DNA of 64,000 nucleotides. It comes from UBA9300 sp964577305 (GTDB lineage Bacteria > Bacteroidota > Bacteroidia > Bacteroidales > VadinHA17). How positions within the stretch are numbered: the stretch's first letter is position 1; every line of letters starts with the position of its first letter. The notes below the pieces were generated by a model. That model worked only from the letters and a program-made list of their open reading frames with translations, ran no database searches and was not told the origin of the DNA. A program made the position numbers and the translations under genes. The stretch is taken from NCBI GenBank assembly GCA_964577305.1, contig CAZNYS010000009.1, positions 21,003 through 85,002 of the forward strand, in the 5' to 3' direction. Shown here piece by piece: positions 17,589 to 25,959 of this stretch.

Positions 17589-18953
17589 ATGCATACAGCT
17601 AAAAGAACAAAAACATGGAAGAGAATAATATATGGTATTTTAACATTGTTGCTGGCAATAATTATTGCCGCTTCAATATACCTTAATTCGCTGATGCCTA
17701 TAATTACTGGCTATGCCGCGAAGAATCTATGTTCAGCAGTATTTATATCTGAAAGAAACCAGGAGGATGTTGAATCCCTTGATCTTGACTTTTCTTTTAT
17801 CAGCTATGTCAAGAGCAGGGTGGATACAGTTAATAAAACTGTTACCAGCAGGTTTCTGTGGGGTAAGTCGACTGCTTTCTACAGGGAAGGATTCGGTGCT
17901 ACACTATTGCAGGAGAAGGATATTGAAGATCTTAGGTCAATTGAGTTTCCTGATATATCAGCTGATTACAGCGGCGATACCCTCATCTGGCCAATGGGTG
18001 ATATAATCCAGGATAGCATCACAGGAATCGACAGGGATGCCCTGGATGAAATTTCAAATAAATTAATAAACGAAAATGCATATGGCGGAACAGCATTTGC
18101 CTTCATGGTTTTGCATAAAGGAATTCCCGTTGCCGAAGCATATAAACCCCAATTTAATGAAGATACACGATTCCTGAGCTGGTCAATGGCCAAGTCGGTT
18201 ACAAATACACTGGCTGGCATAATGGTTAGGGACAGTATACTTGCCCTGGACAGAAAGGAATTGCTGCCAGAATGGTCAGATGACGGTCGCAACAACATTA
18301 CACTGAACAACCTCTTGCAAATGCAGAGCGGACTGGAATGGAATGAAGATTACGGTAACAGGTCTGATGTAACAGTTATGCTTCATTGTGAACCTGATTT
18401 TGCAGAATATTCATATACCAGGCCTTTGGAGTATGATCCTGGAACACACTGGTATTATTCTTCAGGTACAGCAAATATTGTCAGTTACATAATACGCCGA
18501 CAGTTTGAGACTGATAACACGTATTATTCTTTTCCAGATAAAGAATTATTTTATAAAATAGGGATAACTGATGCCGTTTTCGAGCCGGATGAATCAGGTA
18601 CTCTTGTGGGATCATCGTACCTGTATATGACAGCCCGTGATTATGCTCGGTTTGCCCTCTTATACATACAGGATGGTAAATTTGAAGGCAATCAGATACT
18701 TCCTGAAGGATGGGTTGATTATACCGTCAGCCAGGCATCAGACAGCAAGGGTGAATATGGGGCACTCTTCTGGCTCAATATGGGAAACAGAATTGAACTT
18801 GCCCCAGAAGATATGTATATGTGTATAGGTCACGACGGTCAGCGTATATTCATTATCCCATCCCTTGATATTATTGCAGTGGTACTGGGTTATTCACCTG
18901 ATGATTCAATGGATTTTAATCAACTACTGGCAGATATCATTGAGACCCTCTAA
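17589..18953 (+). CDS. Membrane-anchored beta-lactamase-fold serine hydrolase
   Basis: The start at 17589 (MHTAKRTKTWKR) gives 454 residues with a basic N terminus and one membrane anchor (IIYGILTLLLAIIIAASIYL); the ATG at 17496 adds 31 residues without purpose. The SxxK motif is S199-M-A-K202 in SWSMAKSVTNTLAG, a YSSGTAN segment occupies the YxN region and GHDGQ replaces the KTG box, which is typical of the esterase/peptidase branch. The catalytic domain should face the periplasm. The GH3-family gene starts 12 bases downstream, so the two form a probable operon. It is only distantly similar to the hydrolase at 5330. Confidence 0.87.
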   Translation: MHTAKRTKTWKRIIYGILTLLLAIIIAASIYLNSLMPIITGYAAKNLCSAVFISERNQEDVESLDLDFSFISYVKSRVDTVNKTVTSRFLWGKSTAFYREGFGATLLQEKDIEDLRSIEFPDISADYSGDTLIWPMGDIIQDSITGIDRDALDEISNKLINENAYGGTAFAFMVLHKGIPVAEAYKPQFNEDTRFLSWSMAKSVTNTLAGIMVRDSILALDRKELLPEWSDDGRNNITLNNLLQMQSGLEWNEDYGNRSDVTVMLHCEPDFAEYSYTRPLEYDPGTHWYYSSGTANIVSYIIRRQFETDNTYYSFPDKELFYKIGITDAVFEPDESGTLVGSSYLYMTARDYARFALLYIQDGKFEGNQILPEGWVDYTVSQASDSKGEYGALFWLNMGNRIELAPEDMYMCIGHDGQRIFIIPSLDIIAVVLGYSPDDSMDFNQLLADIIETL

Positions 18954-18965
18954 AGAAAGTACCAG

Positions 18966-20480
18966 ATGCCCACATTCGGAAGGATAATAAAGAGACCCGG
19001 CAAACGCAGGAAGAACCTGATGAAAGCAAGTGGCCAGTATTCCACCCTCCAGGAGATAAGCCTTATTGAATTATTGAAAAAAGCACATAATACAAGGTTC
19101 GGAAAACACTACCGGTTTAAAGAAATATTAAGCTCTGAAAACATCGTGGATACTTTCAGAACTTCTGTTCCGATCTTTGACTATGAAACCATTTTCAGTG
19201 ACTGGTGGTATCGCTTACTTGAAGGTGAAAATAATATATGCTGGCCGGGTAAGGTGTCATATTTTGCCCTTACCTCGGGCACATCAAATGATTCAAGCAA
19301 AAGAGTACCCGTAACGGGAGATATGATATCTGCAATGAGGAAAACAGCTCTGAGGCAATTGGTTGTTCTGGGTGATCTGAATCTTCCATCAGATGTCTTC
19401 CAGAAAAGCCTGTTAATGGTGGGCGGAAGCACATCACTTCTCAGGAAGAAAGGTTATTTTGAAGGTGATCTTAGCGGGATAATGGCCAAGAAGATGCCAA
19501 AATGGGTCTACAGGTTCTATAAACCAGGCCTGAGAATTGCAGGTGAGCGCGATTGGAATACCAAGATGGAAAAGATAGTTAAGAAAGCCCGGCGCTGGGA
19601 TGTTCTGGGTGTGGCAGGTGTACCATCATGGATACAGATAATGCTCGAGAAAATAGTCGATCATTATGAAATAAAAAATATTCATGAGCTATGGCCTGAT
19701 CTTATTGCATATTCCTGGGGTGGAGTGAATATCGGGCCATATCGCAGCAGTTTTGAGAAACTGCTGGGAAAACCTGTCTGCTATCTTGAAACATACCTCG
19801 CATCAGAAGGATTTATTGCTTATCAGCATAGTGCAAATACCCATATGCAGCTTGTGTTTGATAATGGTATATTCTTCGAGTTCATTCCTTATAATGATAA
19901 TAATTTCCATTCTGATGGCAGCATGAAAGAGAATCCAGAAGTTCTTTTGTTGCCGGAGATACAGGAAGGGATAGAATATGCCCTTCTTATAAGTACCTGT
20001 GCAGGTGCGTGGAGGTATCTTATAGGTGACACTGTCAGGTTTCTGAATACAGAGAAGTATGAAATGATTATCACGGGACGCACAAAGCATACACTTAACC
20101 TTTGCGGGGAACATCTTTCGGTTGATAATATGAATATGGCCATAGAATGGCTGAGCCGGGAATTTAATGTGGAAATAAGGGAGTACACGGTAGCCGGTAT
20201 TAAGCATAATAATTACTTTGCACATAAATGGTATATCGGTACAAATAATAAGGCAATAAACAGGAATAAACTAAAAGATATGCTTGATAAAAAACTGATG
20301 GAGTTGAACGACGATTACCGTACAGAAAGATCCGCTGCGCTTAAGGAAATATTCGTGGAGCTACTACCCATTTCAACATTCTATGATTTCCTGCGGCAAA
20401 AAGGCAAGGAGGGAGGCCAGCATAAGTTTCCAAGAGTTATTAATCAACTCATTGAAGAATGGGAACAATTTCTATCTTGA
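18966..20480 (+). CDS. GH3 auxin-responsive promoter family acyl-adenylating enzyme
   Basis: A 504-residue member of the bacterial branch of the GH3 family, about the expected length of 500. Visible motifs are the ATP-binding TSGTSNDSSKRVPVT, the aromatic segment YLASEGFIAYQ, and the C-terminal hinge motif ITGRTKHTLNLCGEHLS followed by an EYTVAG strand and a Lys-rich end. Plant GH3 enzymes join amino acids to jasmonate or auxin through an acyl-adenylate; the bacterial substrates are not known. It lies 12 bases after the membrane-bound serine hydrolase, so a combined role in acyl or lipid conjugate metabolism is possible but unproven. Confidence 0.88.
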   Translation: MPTFGRIIKRPGKRRKNLMKASGQYSTLQEISLIELLKKAHNTRFGKHYRFKEILSSENIVDTFRTSVPIFDYETIFSDWWYRLLEGENNICWPGKVSYFALTSGTSNDSSKRVPVTGDMISAMRKTALRQLVVLGDLNLPSDVFQKSLLMVGGSTSLLRKKGYFEGDLSGIMAKKMPKWVYRFYKPGLRIAGERDWNTKMEKIVKKARRWDVLGVAGVPSWIQIMLEKIVDHYEIKNIHELWPDLIAYSWGGVNIGPYRSSFEKLLGKPVCYLETYLASEGFIAYQHSANTHMQLVFDNGIFFEFIPYNDNNFHSDGSMKENPEVLLLPEIQEGIEYALLISTCAGAWRYLIGDTVRFLNTEKYEMIITGRTKHTLNLCGEHLSVDNMNMAIEWLSREFNVEIREYTVAGIKHNNYFAHKWYIGTNNKAINRNKLKDMLDKKLMELNDDYRTERSAALKEIFVELLPISTFYDFLRQKGKEGGQHKFPRVINQLIEEWEQFLS

Positions 20481-20547
20481 CTCACCTTTCCTTATTTCGT
20501 ATTATTTTATATATTTACTTTGATGTTCCCTTTTTATGCTCTCATTG

Positions 20548-20575
20548 GCCGACCTTGATATATTCACAGATCGGC
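20548..20575. promoter_or_regulatory. Imperfect inverted repeat ahead of the redox operon
   Basis: GCCGA and TCGGC bracket an AT-rich centre containing TGATATATTCA. It lies in the 142-base spacer before the nine-gene operon and could be a regulator site or a terminator of the GH3 gene. The call is tentative. Confidence 0.3.
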
Positions 20576-20622
20576 ATATTTAATATTTTGAATAACTTCT
20601 GTTAACCACTTAAAAAACCTAT

Positions 20623-21165
20623 ATGCAGAATCCTACATGCAAGCATCAATGGGAAATGGTAAATATCCGTCCCGGTTATATTCTTACAGAAACATGTCAT
20701 AAGTGCCAGCTCGTATCATCTTATTTTTCCTTTGAGGATTACCCCCCTTTCGAGGAGTACAAGGATGGTGAACACTTCTGGAACGTTATGGACAGTGTTC
20801 AATCGGTTTCGTTCGATCTTAGATGTAAAGAATGCAATATCCTTGTTTCTTTTAATGAACTGTCAAGCCTTATGCTCTGCACTGGTTGTCGCGACGATTG
20901 CAGGGTGAATGATCTGATACTTGAATATTCAAGTCAGAACATTGCGCTTTATGTCGCATTCGGGTTTAAACCGGTTAACGAGAAAAAACAGCTCAGCCCA
21001 GAGCAGATATCAGTACTTGAAGATTACTATAACCAGATAAGAAAATCTTCAGGTACTTCAATACGAATTGTGTCTTTTGATATGATAGATGATCTGGATT
21101 CATGCACAGGTGAGTATATTATGGACAGGCATCTATTATCCCTCACACCTATCGAGAATAAATAA
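20623..21165 (+). CDS. Cys-rich zinc-ribbon-like protein of unknown function, first gene of the redox operon
   Basis: A protein of 180 residues with no signal peptide or membrane segment. It contains three Cys groups that look like metal sites: an N-terminal CKHQWE with a later CHKCQ, then CKEC, then CTGC with a further Cys. The N-terminal half resembles a pair of zinc ribbons and the C-terminal half is mixed alpha/beta with no recognisable motif. It is 32 bases upstream of the DRTGG gene and faces the same way, so it is probably the first gene of the operon. A role in assembling or sensing the iron-sulfur complex is possible, but nothing in the sequence proves it. Confidence 0.7.
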   Translation: MQNPTCKHQWEMVNIRPGYILTETCHKCQLVSSYFSFEDYPPFEEYKDGEHFWNVMDSVQSVSFDLRCKECNILVSFNELSSLMLCTGCRDDCRVNDLILEYSSQNIALYVAFGFKPVNEKKQLSPEQISVLEDYYNQIRKSSGTSIRIVSFDMIDDLDSCTGEYIMDRHLLSLTPIENK

Positions 21166-21197
21166 AATAACTAATAAATACCATTTAAGACATTATT

Positions 21198-21527
21198 ATG
21201 AAACTAAAAGAGATTATTGAAAAATTATCCCTTAAAGTGCTTACCAATCTTGAAGATAAGGAAGTAACAGGTGTATATATCTCTGACATGCTTTCTGATG
21301 TCATGAGCAAAGCAAAGCCCGGAAATCTATGGGTAACTATCCAGACCCATAAAAATATAGTAGCTGCTGCAAACCTGATAGATATCTCGGCAGTAATAAT
21401 TTCCCAGGGCACTAATGTTCCGGAAGATACTATTGAACTTGCTAACCGCTATAAGGTAGTGATCCTTAGCACAGATGATTCTACCTTTGCTCTGGGGGGC
21501 AAACTTTACCAGGAAGGAATAGAATAG
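21198..21527 (+). CDS. DRTGG-domain protein
   Basis: A 109-residue stand-alone DRTGG domain. The sequence shows the family pattern KEVTGVYISDMLSDVMSKAKPGNLWVT, then NIVAAANLIDISAVIISQG and the final VVILSTDDSTF. DRTGG domains occur in CBS-domain proteins, phosphotransacetylases and HPr-kinase-like proteins and probably bind a small ligand; members near hydrogenases are often mis-named serine kinases. Its neighbour 16 bases downstream repeats the same domain fused to an ATPase, which suggests the two work as a pair. The function is inferred from context only. Confidence 0.82.
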   Translation: MKLKEIIEKLSLKVLTNLEDKEVTGVYISDMLSDVMSKAKPGNLWVTIQTHKNIVAAANLIDISAVIISQGTNVPEDTIELANRYKVVILSTDDSTFALGGKLYQEGIE

Positions 21528-21542
21528 ATAATACAGAAATAT

Positions 21543-22364
21543 ATGCAGGATACAAAACTGAGTATTATTAGCGTCAGTCATATCCAAAATATCTTAAAGG
21601 CAAAACTCTGGGTAGGCGAAGCGCATGATGATTTGTATATTACAGGTGTATACGCATCAGATCTTATGAGTGATGTTCTTGCATATGGAAATTCGGGCTC
21701 AGCCCTGTTAACCGGGCTGAATTCAGTGCAGGCTGTAATATCAGCCTATATGGCCGAATTCAAAGGTATTATTTTCCTCAGAGGTAAGACACCCGGTAAT
21801 GATACTCTTAATTTCGCAAAAGAAAAAGGGATGTTTGTAATGTCTACCAATGATGATATGTACGAAGCCTGTATAAAAATTGCAAGCATTAAGAGCGAGG
21901 CACCTGGCATGATAAAGGAATTTGAGGCTGAAAAAAAGTCGAAAAATATTGCTACTCATAGCTTTTCTATCGATGGCCAGGATTTTGCCAGCGCAGGATT
22001 GGTATCTACACAGGTTAAGGCCATCCTTAAATCAATTGGATATGATCCACAATTGATACGAAGAGCTGCAATATCAACATATGAAGCCGAGATGAATGTT
22101 GTAATGCATGCCCGTAAGGCAGATGTTACATTAACAGCCAGCGATAAAGAAATATATATTATAGTTATTGACGAAGGCAAGGGGATCAAAGATATTGACC
22201 TGGCAATGGAAGAAGGTTATTCCACAGCTACTGAAGAGCAAAGAGCCCTGGGTTTTGGAGCAGGGATGGGCTTACCTAATATAAAGAAGAATGCTGATGT
22301 GCTTGATATAAACAGTGTGGTTGACGTAGGAACAAGAATAGAAATTATATTTCATGTCAAATGA
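21543..22364 (+). CDS. DRTGG domain fused to an anti-sigma-type HATPase domain
   Basis: A 273-residue protein. Residues about 1-115 are a DRTGG domain (LYITGVYASDLMSDVLAYGNSGSALLT), and residues about 135-273 are a GHKL ATPase of the RsbW/SpoIIAB type. The N box is EAEMNVVMHA (Asn185), the G1 box is DEGKGI (from 210) and the G2 box is GFGAGMGLPNIKK (237-249). No HisKA domain is present, so it is more likely a protein-serine kinase or anti-sigma-like switch than a histidine kinase. The stop overlaps the next start by 4 bases (ATGA). Similar genes are found beside bifurcating [FeFe]-hydrogenases in Thermotoga and clostridia; their role is not known. Confidence 0.85.
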   Translation: MQDTKLSIISVSHIQNILKAKLWVGEAHDDLYITGVYASDLMSDVLAYGNSGSALLTGLNSVQAVISAYMAEFKGIIFLRGKTPGNDTLNFAKEKGMFVMSTNDDMYEACIKIASIKSEAPGMIKEFEAEKKSKNIATHSFSIDGQDFASAGLVSTQVKAILKSIGYDPQLIRRAAISTYEAEMNVVMHARKADVTLTASDKEIYIIVIDEGKGIKDIDLAMEEGYSTATEEQRALGFGAGMGLPNIKKNADVLDINSVVDVGTRIEIIFHVK

Positions 22365-23620
22365 GATACTATCATTCACATGTTATAATACAGGATAGGT
22401 GTACCGGCAGGTTAAATTGCATTAGAACCTGTCCTACACAGGCATTGCGATACAGAAACGGGAAGATCATTTTCTATGATGATCTATGTGTTGACTGCGG
22501 AGAATGTATTAACTCATGCCCTGAAGGTGTCTTTCTACCAGTTATTGATGAGATAGCTGACTTTGATAAATTTGAATACAAGATCGTAATACCATCACAC
22601 ACACTTTATACGCAGTTTGGACTTAATACTCACCCCGGATTAATACACAGGGCATTACTTAGCCTCGGTTTTGATGCAGTGCATGAGATCTCGATGAATG
22701 CATATGAATTGAGTTTCGTGGTTTCGGAAAGCCTTAAAAAAGAACAAAGGAATAAACCAATAATAAGCAACTTTTGCCCTGCACTTATCAGGCTTATACA
22801 GGTAAGCTATCCAAATCTTATTGATTTGATCTCACCATTCGATGTCTCACGCGAACTGGCAGCAAAGGAAGCAAAAGAAAAGTATTCAGCTAAACTCGGT
22901 TTATCCGTAGATAAAATTGGTGTGATTTTTATCAGTCCCTGCCCGGCAATGGTGGTTTCAATTAAACAGCCAGCAGAAAAAGAGAAATCCTGGATCGATG
23001 GTGCAATAGCCATACAAGATATATATAACCGTATTCTGCCTAAAATAATTGAATACCAGAATGAGAAGGAGGGAAAACAGGATCAGGATTTCTTTTATTA
23101 TGGCAAAAGCTGGGGTGAACTGGGATTTATTCTGCGGCATCTTGATCCTGAACATACTATTTCAGTTGCCGGGATAGATAATATTAAGATGATACTTGAT
23201 GATATTGAAGATTCCAAGTTGAGGAATGTGGATTATATTGAGGCCTTTACCTGCCCACAGGGATGTATAGGAGGGGCTTACTGCGTGGAAAATCCTTATA
23301 TATCAAGACACACAGCTATTATGCTTGAGAAAAAATACGGTAATCCTCCTGAAATCAATAATGAGGAGATATTAAGAAAAATGGATGATAATTATTACAC
23401 GCTGGATGAATCAGTAATACCCAGGTCAACACGATCAATGGAAAGTGATATTAATACGTCAATTAAAAGAATGAAGCAGAAGCAGAGAATACTTACCAAG
23501 CTTCCGAACAAGAACTGTGGTTTATGTGGCTCTCCCACATGTGAGGCATTTGCTGGAGATTGTGCATGGGGTGATGCCGAACTGACCGATTGCATTTTTA
23601 TGAAAATTGATTCCAAATGA
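22361..23620 (+). CDS. [FeFe]-hydrogenase-like iron-sulfur protein lacking catalytic residues (TM1421-type)
   Basis: A 419-residue protein. The N terminus has a ferredoxin pair: the first site (C14, C20, C24) has Arg where the second Cys is expected, and the second (C43, C46, C49, C53) is complete. The centre resembles the H-cluster domain: SNFCPAL (C139), SPCPAMVV (C194) and FTCPQGCIGG (C298, C302) keep the four ligands of the cubane. Phe138 replaces the proton-relay Cys, and Met197 replaces the conserved Lys. The end has an NCGLCG...C FeS domain (C386, C389, C394). It therefore should not make H2. It probably transfers or senses electrons. It overlaps the preceding gene by 4 bases and lies 13 bases before the NuoE-like gene. 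Confidence 0.88.
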   Translation: MRYYHSHVIIQDRCTGRLNCIRTCPTQALRYRNGKIIFYDDLCVDCGECINSCPEGVFLPVIDEIADFDKFEYKIVIPSHTLYTQFGLNTHPGLIHRALLSLGFDAVHEISMNAYELSFVVSESLKKEQRNKPIISNFCPALIRLIQVSYPNLIDLISPFDVSRELAAKEAKEKYSAKLGLSVDKIGVIFISPCPAMVVSIKQPAEKEKSWIDGAIAIQDIYNRILPKIIEYQNEKEGKQDQDFFYYGKSWGELGFILRHLDPEHTISVAGIDNIKMILDDIEDSKLRNVDYIEAFTCPQGCIGGAYCVENPYISRHTAIMLEKKYGNPPEINNEEILRKMDDNYYTLDESVIPRSTRSMESDINTSIKRMKQKQRILTKLPNKNCGLCGSPTCEAFAGDCAWGDAELTDCIFMKIDSK

Positions 23621-23633
23621 ATATTAAATTCTT

Positions 23634-24092
23634 ATGAAGAACCAAGAATCATTATTTGCCGAAACACTGATTAAGGAACCTGCTGAAGAAGGTAGCCTGA
23701 TCCCGCTTTTGCAAAAAGCACAGGAACAGGATGGTTATATTTCAGCTGATAAAGTCGGGCAAATTGCTGACTACCTGAGTATGACAGAAAGCGAGGTTTA
23801 TGGTGTAGCTTCCTTCTATTCACAGTTTCGCTTCACACCACCGGGTGAACATTCCATAAGTGTCTGCCTTGGTACTGCATGTCACGTAAATGGCGGAGAA
23901 GCACTGCTTGATACAATAGGACGCGATATGGACGTAAGTCCTGGTGAAAGCACTGCTGATGGCAAGTTTGACCTTAACAGGGTGGCTTGCCTGGGTTGCT
24001 GTGCCCTGGCCCCGGTTGTCAAAATAGATGATGAGATCCATAGTAAGGTTAACATCATAAAACTTAATGAATTATTAAGTCGTTATGAATGA
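23634..24092 (+). CDS. NuoE/HydC-like [2Fe-2S] subunit
   Basis: A 152-residue thioredoxin-fold [2Fe-2S] protein, standard in length. The four ligands are C78 and C83 in CLGTACHVNG, and C119 and C123 in CLGCCALAP. The N-terminal helices (LIPLLQKAQEQDGYIS, VYGVASFYSQF) are typical of NuoE and HydC. In bifurcating hydrogenases and NADH dehydrogenases this subunit docks on the NuoF-type flavoprotein. Here it overlaps that gene by 8 bases, which supports equal translation of both. Confidence 0.94.
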   Translation: MKNQESLFAETLIKEPAEEGSLIPLLQKAQEQDGYISADKVGQIADYLSMTESEVYGVASFYSQFRFTPPGEHSISVCLGTACHVNGGEALLDTIGRDMDVSPGESTADGKFDLNRVACLGCCALAPVVKIDDEIHSKVNIIKLNELLSRYE

Positions 24093-25959
24093 TCTGAAAA
24101 GGCTCCGTACTAAAAGTATCTCAGAATGGGAGGAAATAAGAACCCCCGGGGAACCTGTCATATATATCGGAATGGCTTCATGTGGTATTGCTGCCGGTGC
24201 AAAAAAAGTAAAGAGTGCTATTAAAGAAAGTCTTGATAAGTATAACATAAATGCCCGGCTGATCGAGGTAGGTTGTATTGGTACCTGTTATCTTGAACCA
24301 ATAGTTGATATAAGTGCAAATGGATTGCCGAGGCTATCGTTCGGCAATGTCGATGAAAAGAGGGCTGATTTTATTATCCGTAAACTATTGGTTGATAAAG
24401 ACCTATCGAAAACAAAACCCCTTGGTCACCTGGGACCTGAATCAAGTAACGGCATTCCTCATCTTTTTGAACAATCAATGCTAAAACCCCAGGTGAGGAT
24501 TGTAACAAAGAATTGTGGCCTGATCGATCCCGGGAATATAAATCACTATCTGGCAAATGATGGATATCTGGGAATCTCCAGGGCACTGGAAATGAAGCCT
24601 TCTGAAGTTATTGAGGAGATCACAAAAGCTGGTTTGAGGGGAAGGGGGGGGGCAGGTTTTCCAACGGGGAAAAAATGGAAAACATGCAGGAATGCAAAAT
24701 CAGATATTAAGTACCTGATATGTAATGCCGATGAGGGAGACCCCGGAGCCTTTATGAACCGCCTGTTAATAGAAAGTGATCCTCATGCTCTGCTGGAGGG
24801 TATGCTGATTGCTGCTTATGCTATTGGTGCCTCACAGGCATATATTTATATACGTGCTGAGTATCCCCTTGCTATAGTACGGTTGAAAAAAGCCCTGGAA
24901 CAGGCAAAGGATGCAGGTCTGCTGGGGAATAATATCCTTGGCTCAGGATTCAGCCTGTCAATAAAGATAAAAGAAGGTGCAGGAGCATTTGTCTGTGGTG
25001 AAGAAACATCACTTATACATTCAATTGAAGGCAAAAGGGGAATGCCCAGGACAAGACCACCATATCCTGCAGAAAGCGGACTTTATCAAAAGCCAACAGT
25101 AATCAATAATGTGGAAACACTCGGGACTGCGCCGCATATACTCAGAAATGGAGCTGAGTGGTATCGCCAGTTTGGTGTTGAAGGGAATTTCGGGACTAAG
25201 ACTTTTTCGCTGGTTGGAAAAATTAGACGGTCAGGACTTATTGAAGTACCCTTGGGTACACCTCTCAGAAAAATAATATACGATATTGGTGGAGGCACCC
25301 TGAAACCATTCAAAGCAGTTCAGACGGGAGGACCTTCAGGGGGATGCATACCGGCAGAATTACTTGATACTCCCGTTACTTATGAAACACTTTCTTCTAT
25401 TGGCTCAATAATGGGCTCAGGAGGTCTGATAGTGATGGATGAGGACACATGTGTGGTGGATATAGCAAGGTATTTCCTTGATTTCATACAGAAAGAATCG
25501 TGCGGAAAATGTACCCCCTGCCGTGTAGGAACACGCCATATGGTAGAAATGCTTGAGAAGATCTGCACTGGCAATGCTACACCCGATATTCTTGATAAAC
25601 TTGAATCAATGGCCAAACTGGTACAGGCTACATCATTATGCGGGTTGGGACAGACTGCACCGAATCCCGTACTTACAACACTGCGCTATTTCCGTCCCGA
25701 ATATATTGAACATGTAAAAGATTATTATTGTTCCGCACTCGTTTGCAGTAAACTGATTGAATTTTCTGTCATAAAAGAAAAATGTACAGGGTGCCAGCGC
25801 TGTGTGAGCGTATGTCCAACAGGAGCAATTACAGGGCCCAGGTCTGAACCACATAATCTTGACACCTCTAAATGCATTAAATGCCGTGCCTGCTACGAGG
25901 TATGCCGCTTCGATGCTATTGCAGGAAATGCTATTATAATCACATCAAGAAAGGAATAA
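24085..25959 (+). CDS. NuoF/HydB-like NADH-binding flavoprotein with extra iron-sulfur domains
   Basis: A 624-residue protein with three parts. The N-terminal [2Fe-2S]-like domain has C33, C64 and C68, but Ile28 occupies the position of the first Cys. The core is the FMN and NADH domain: GRGGAGFPTGKKW, a Glu-rich CNADEGDPGAFM, EGAGAFVCGEETSL and the N3 cluster in ESCGKCTPCRVG with the later LCGLG Cys. The C terminus adds two [4Fe-4S] sites, CTGCQRCVSVCPTGA and CIKCRACYEVC. This is the HydB architecture of electron-bifurcating hydrogenases, not the plain complex I NuoF. The stop overlaps the next start in TAATG. Confidence 0.94.
   Translation: MNDLKRLRTKSISEWEEIRTPGEPVIYIGMASCGIAAGAKKVKSAIKESLDKYNINARLIEVGCIGTCYLEPIVDISANGLPRLSFGNVDEKRADFIIRKLLVDKDLSKTKPLGHLGPESSNGIPHLFEQSMLKPQVRIVTKNCGLIDPGNINHYLANDGYLGISRALEMKPSEVIEEITKAGLRGRGGAGFPTGKKWKTCRNAKSDIKYLICNADEGDPGAFMNRLLIESDPHALLEGMLIAAYAIGASQAYIYIRAEYPLAIVRLKKALEQAKDAGLLGNNILGSGFSLSIKIKEGAGAFVCGEETSLIHSIEGKRGMPRTRPPYPAESGLYQKPTVINNVETLGTAPHILRNGAEWYRQFGVEGNFGTKTFSLVGKIRRSGLIEVPLGTPLRKIIYDIGGGTLKPFKAVQTGGPSGGCIPAELLDTPVTYETLSSIGSIMGSGGLIVMDEDTCVVDIARYFLDFIQKESCGKCTPCRVGTRHMVEMLEKICTGNATPDILDKLESMAKLVQATSLCGLGQTAPNPVLTTLRYFRPEYIEHVKDYYCSALVCSKLIEFSVIKEKCTGCQRCVSVCPTGAITGPRSEPHNLDTSKCIKCRACYEVCRFDAIAGNAIIITSRKE

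Noticed and set aside
22361..23620. Calling the [FeFe]-like gene a hydrogenase
   Set aside because: The proton-relay Cys and the Lys of the H-cluster motifs are replaced by Phe138 and Met197, so catalysis is not supported.
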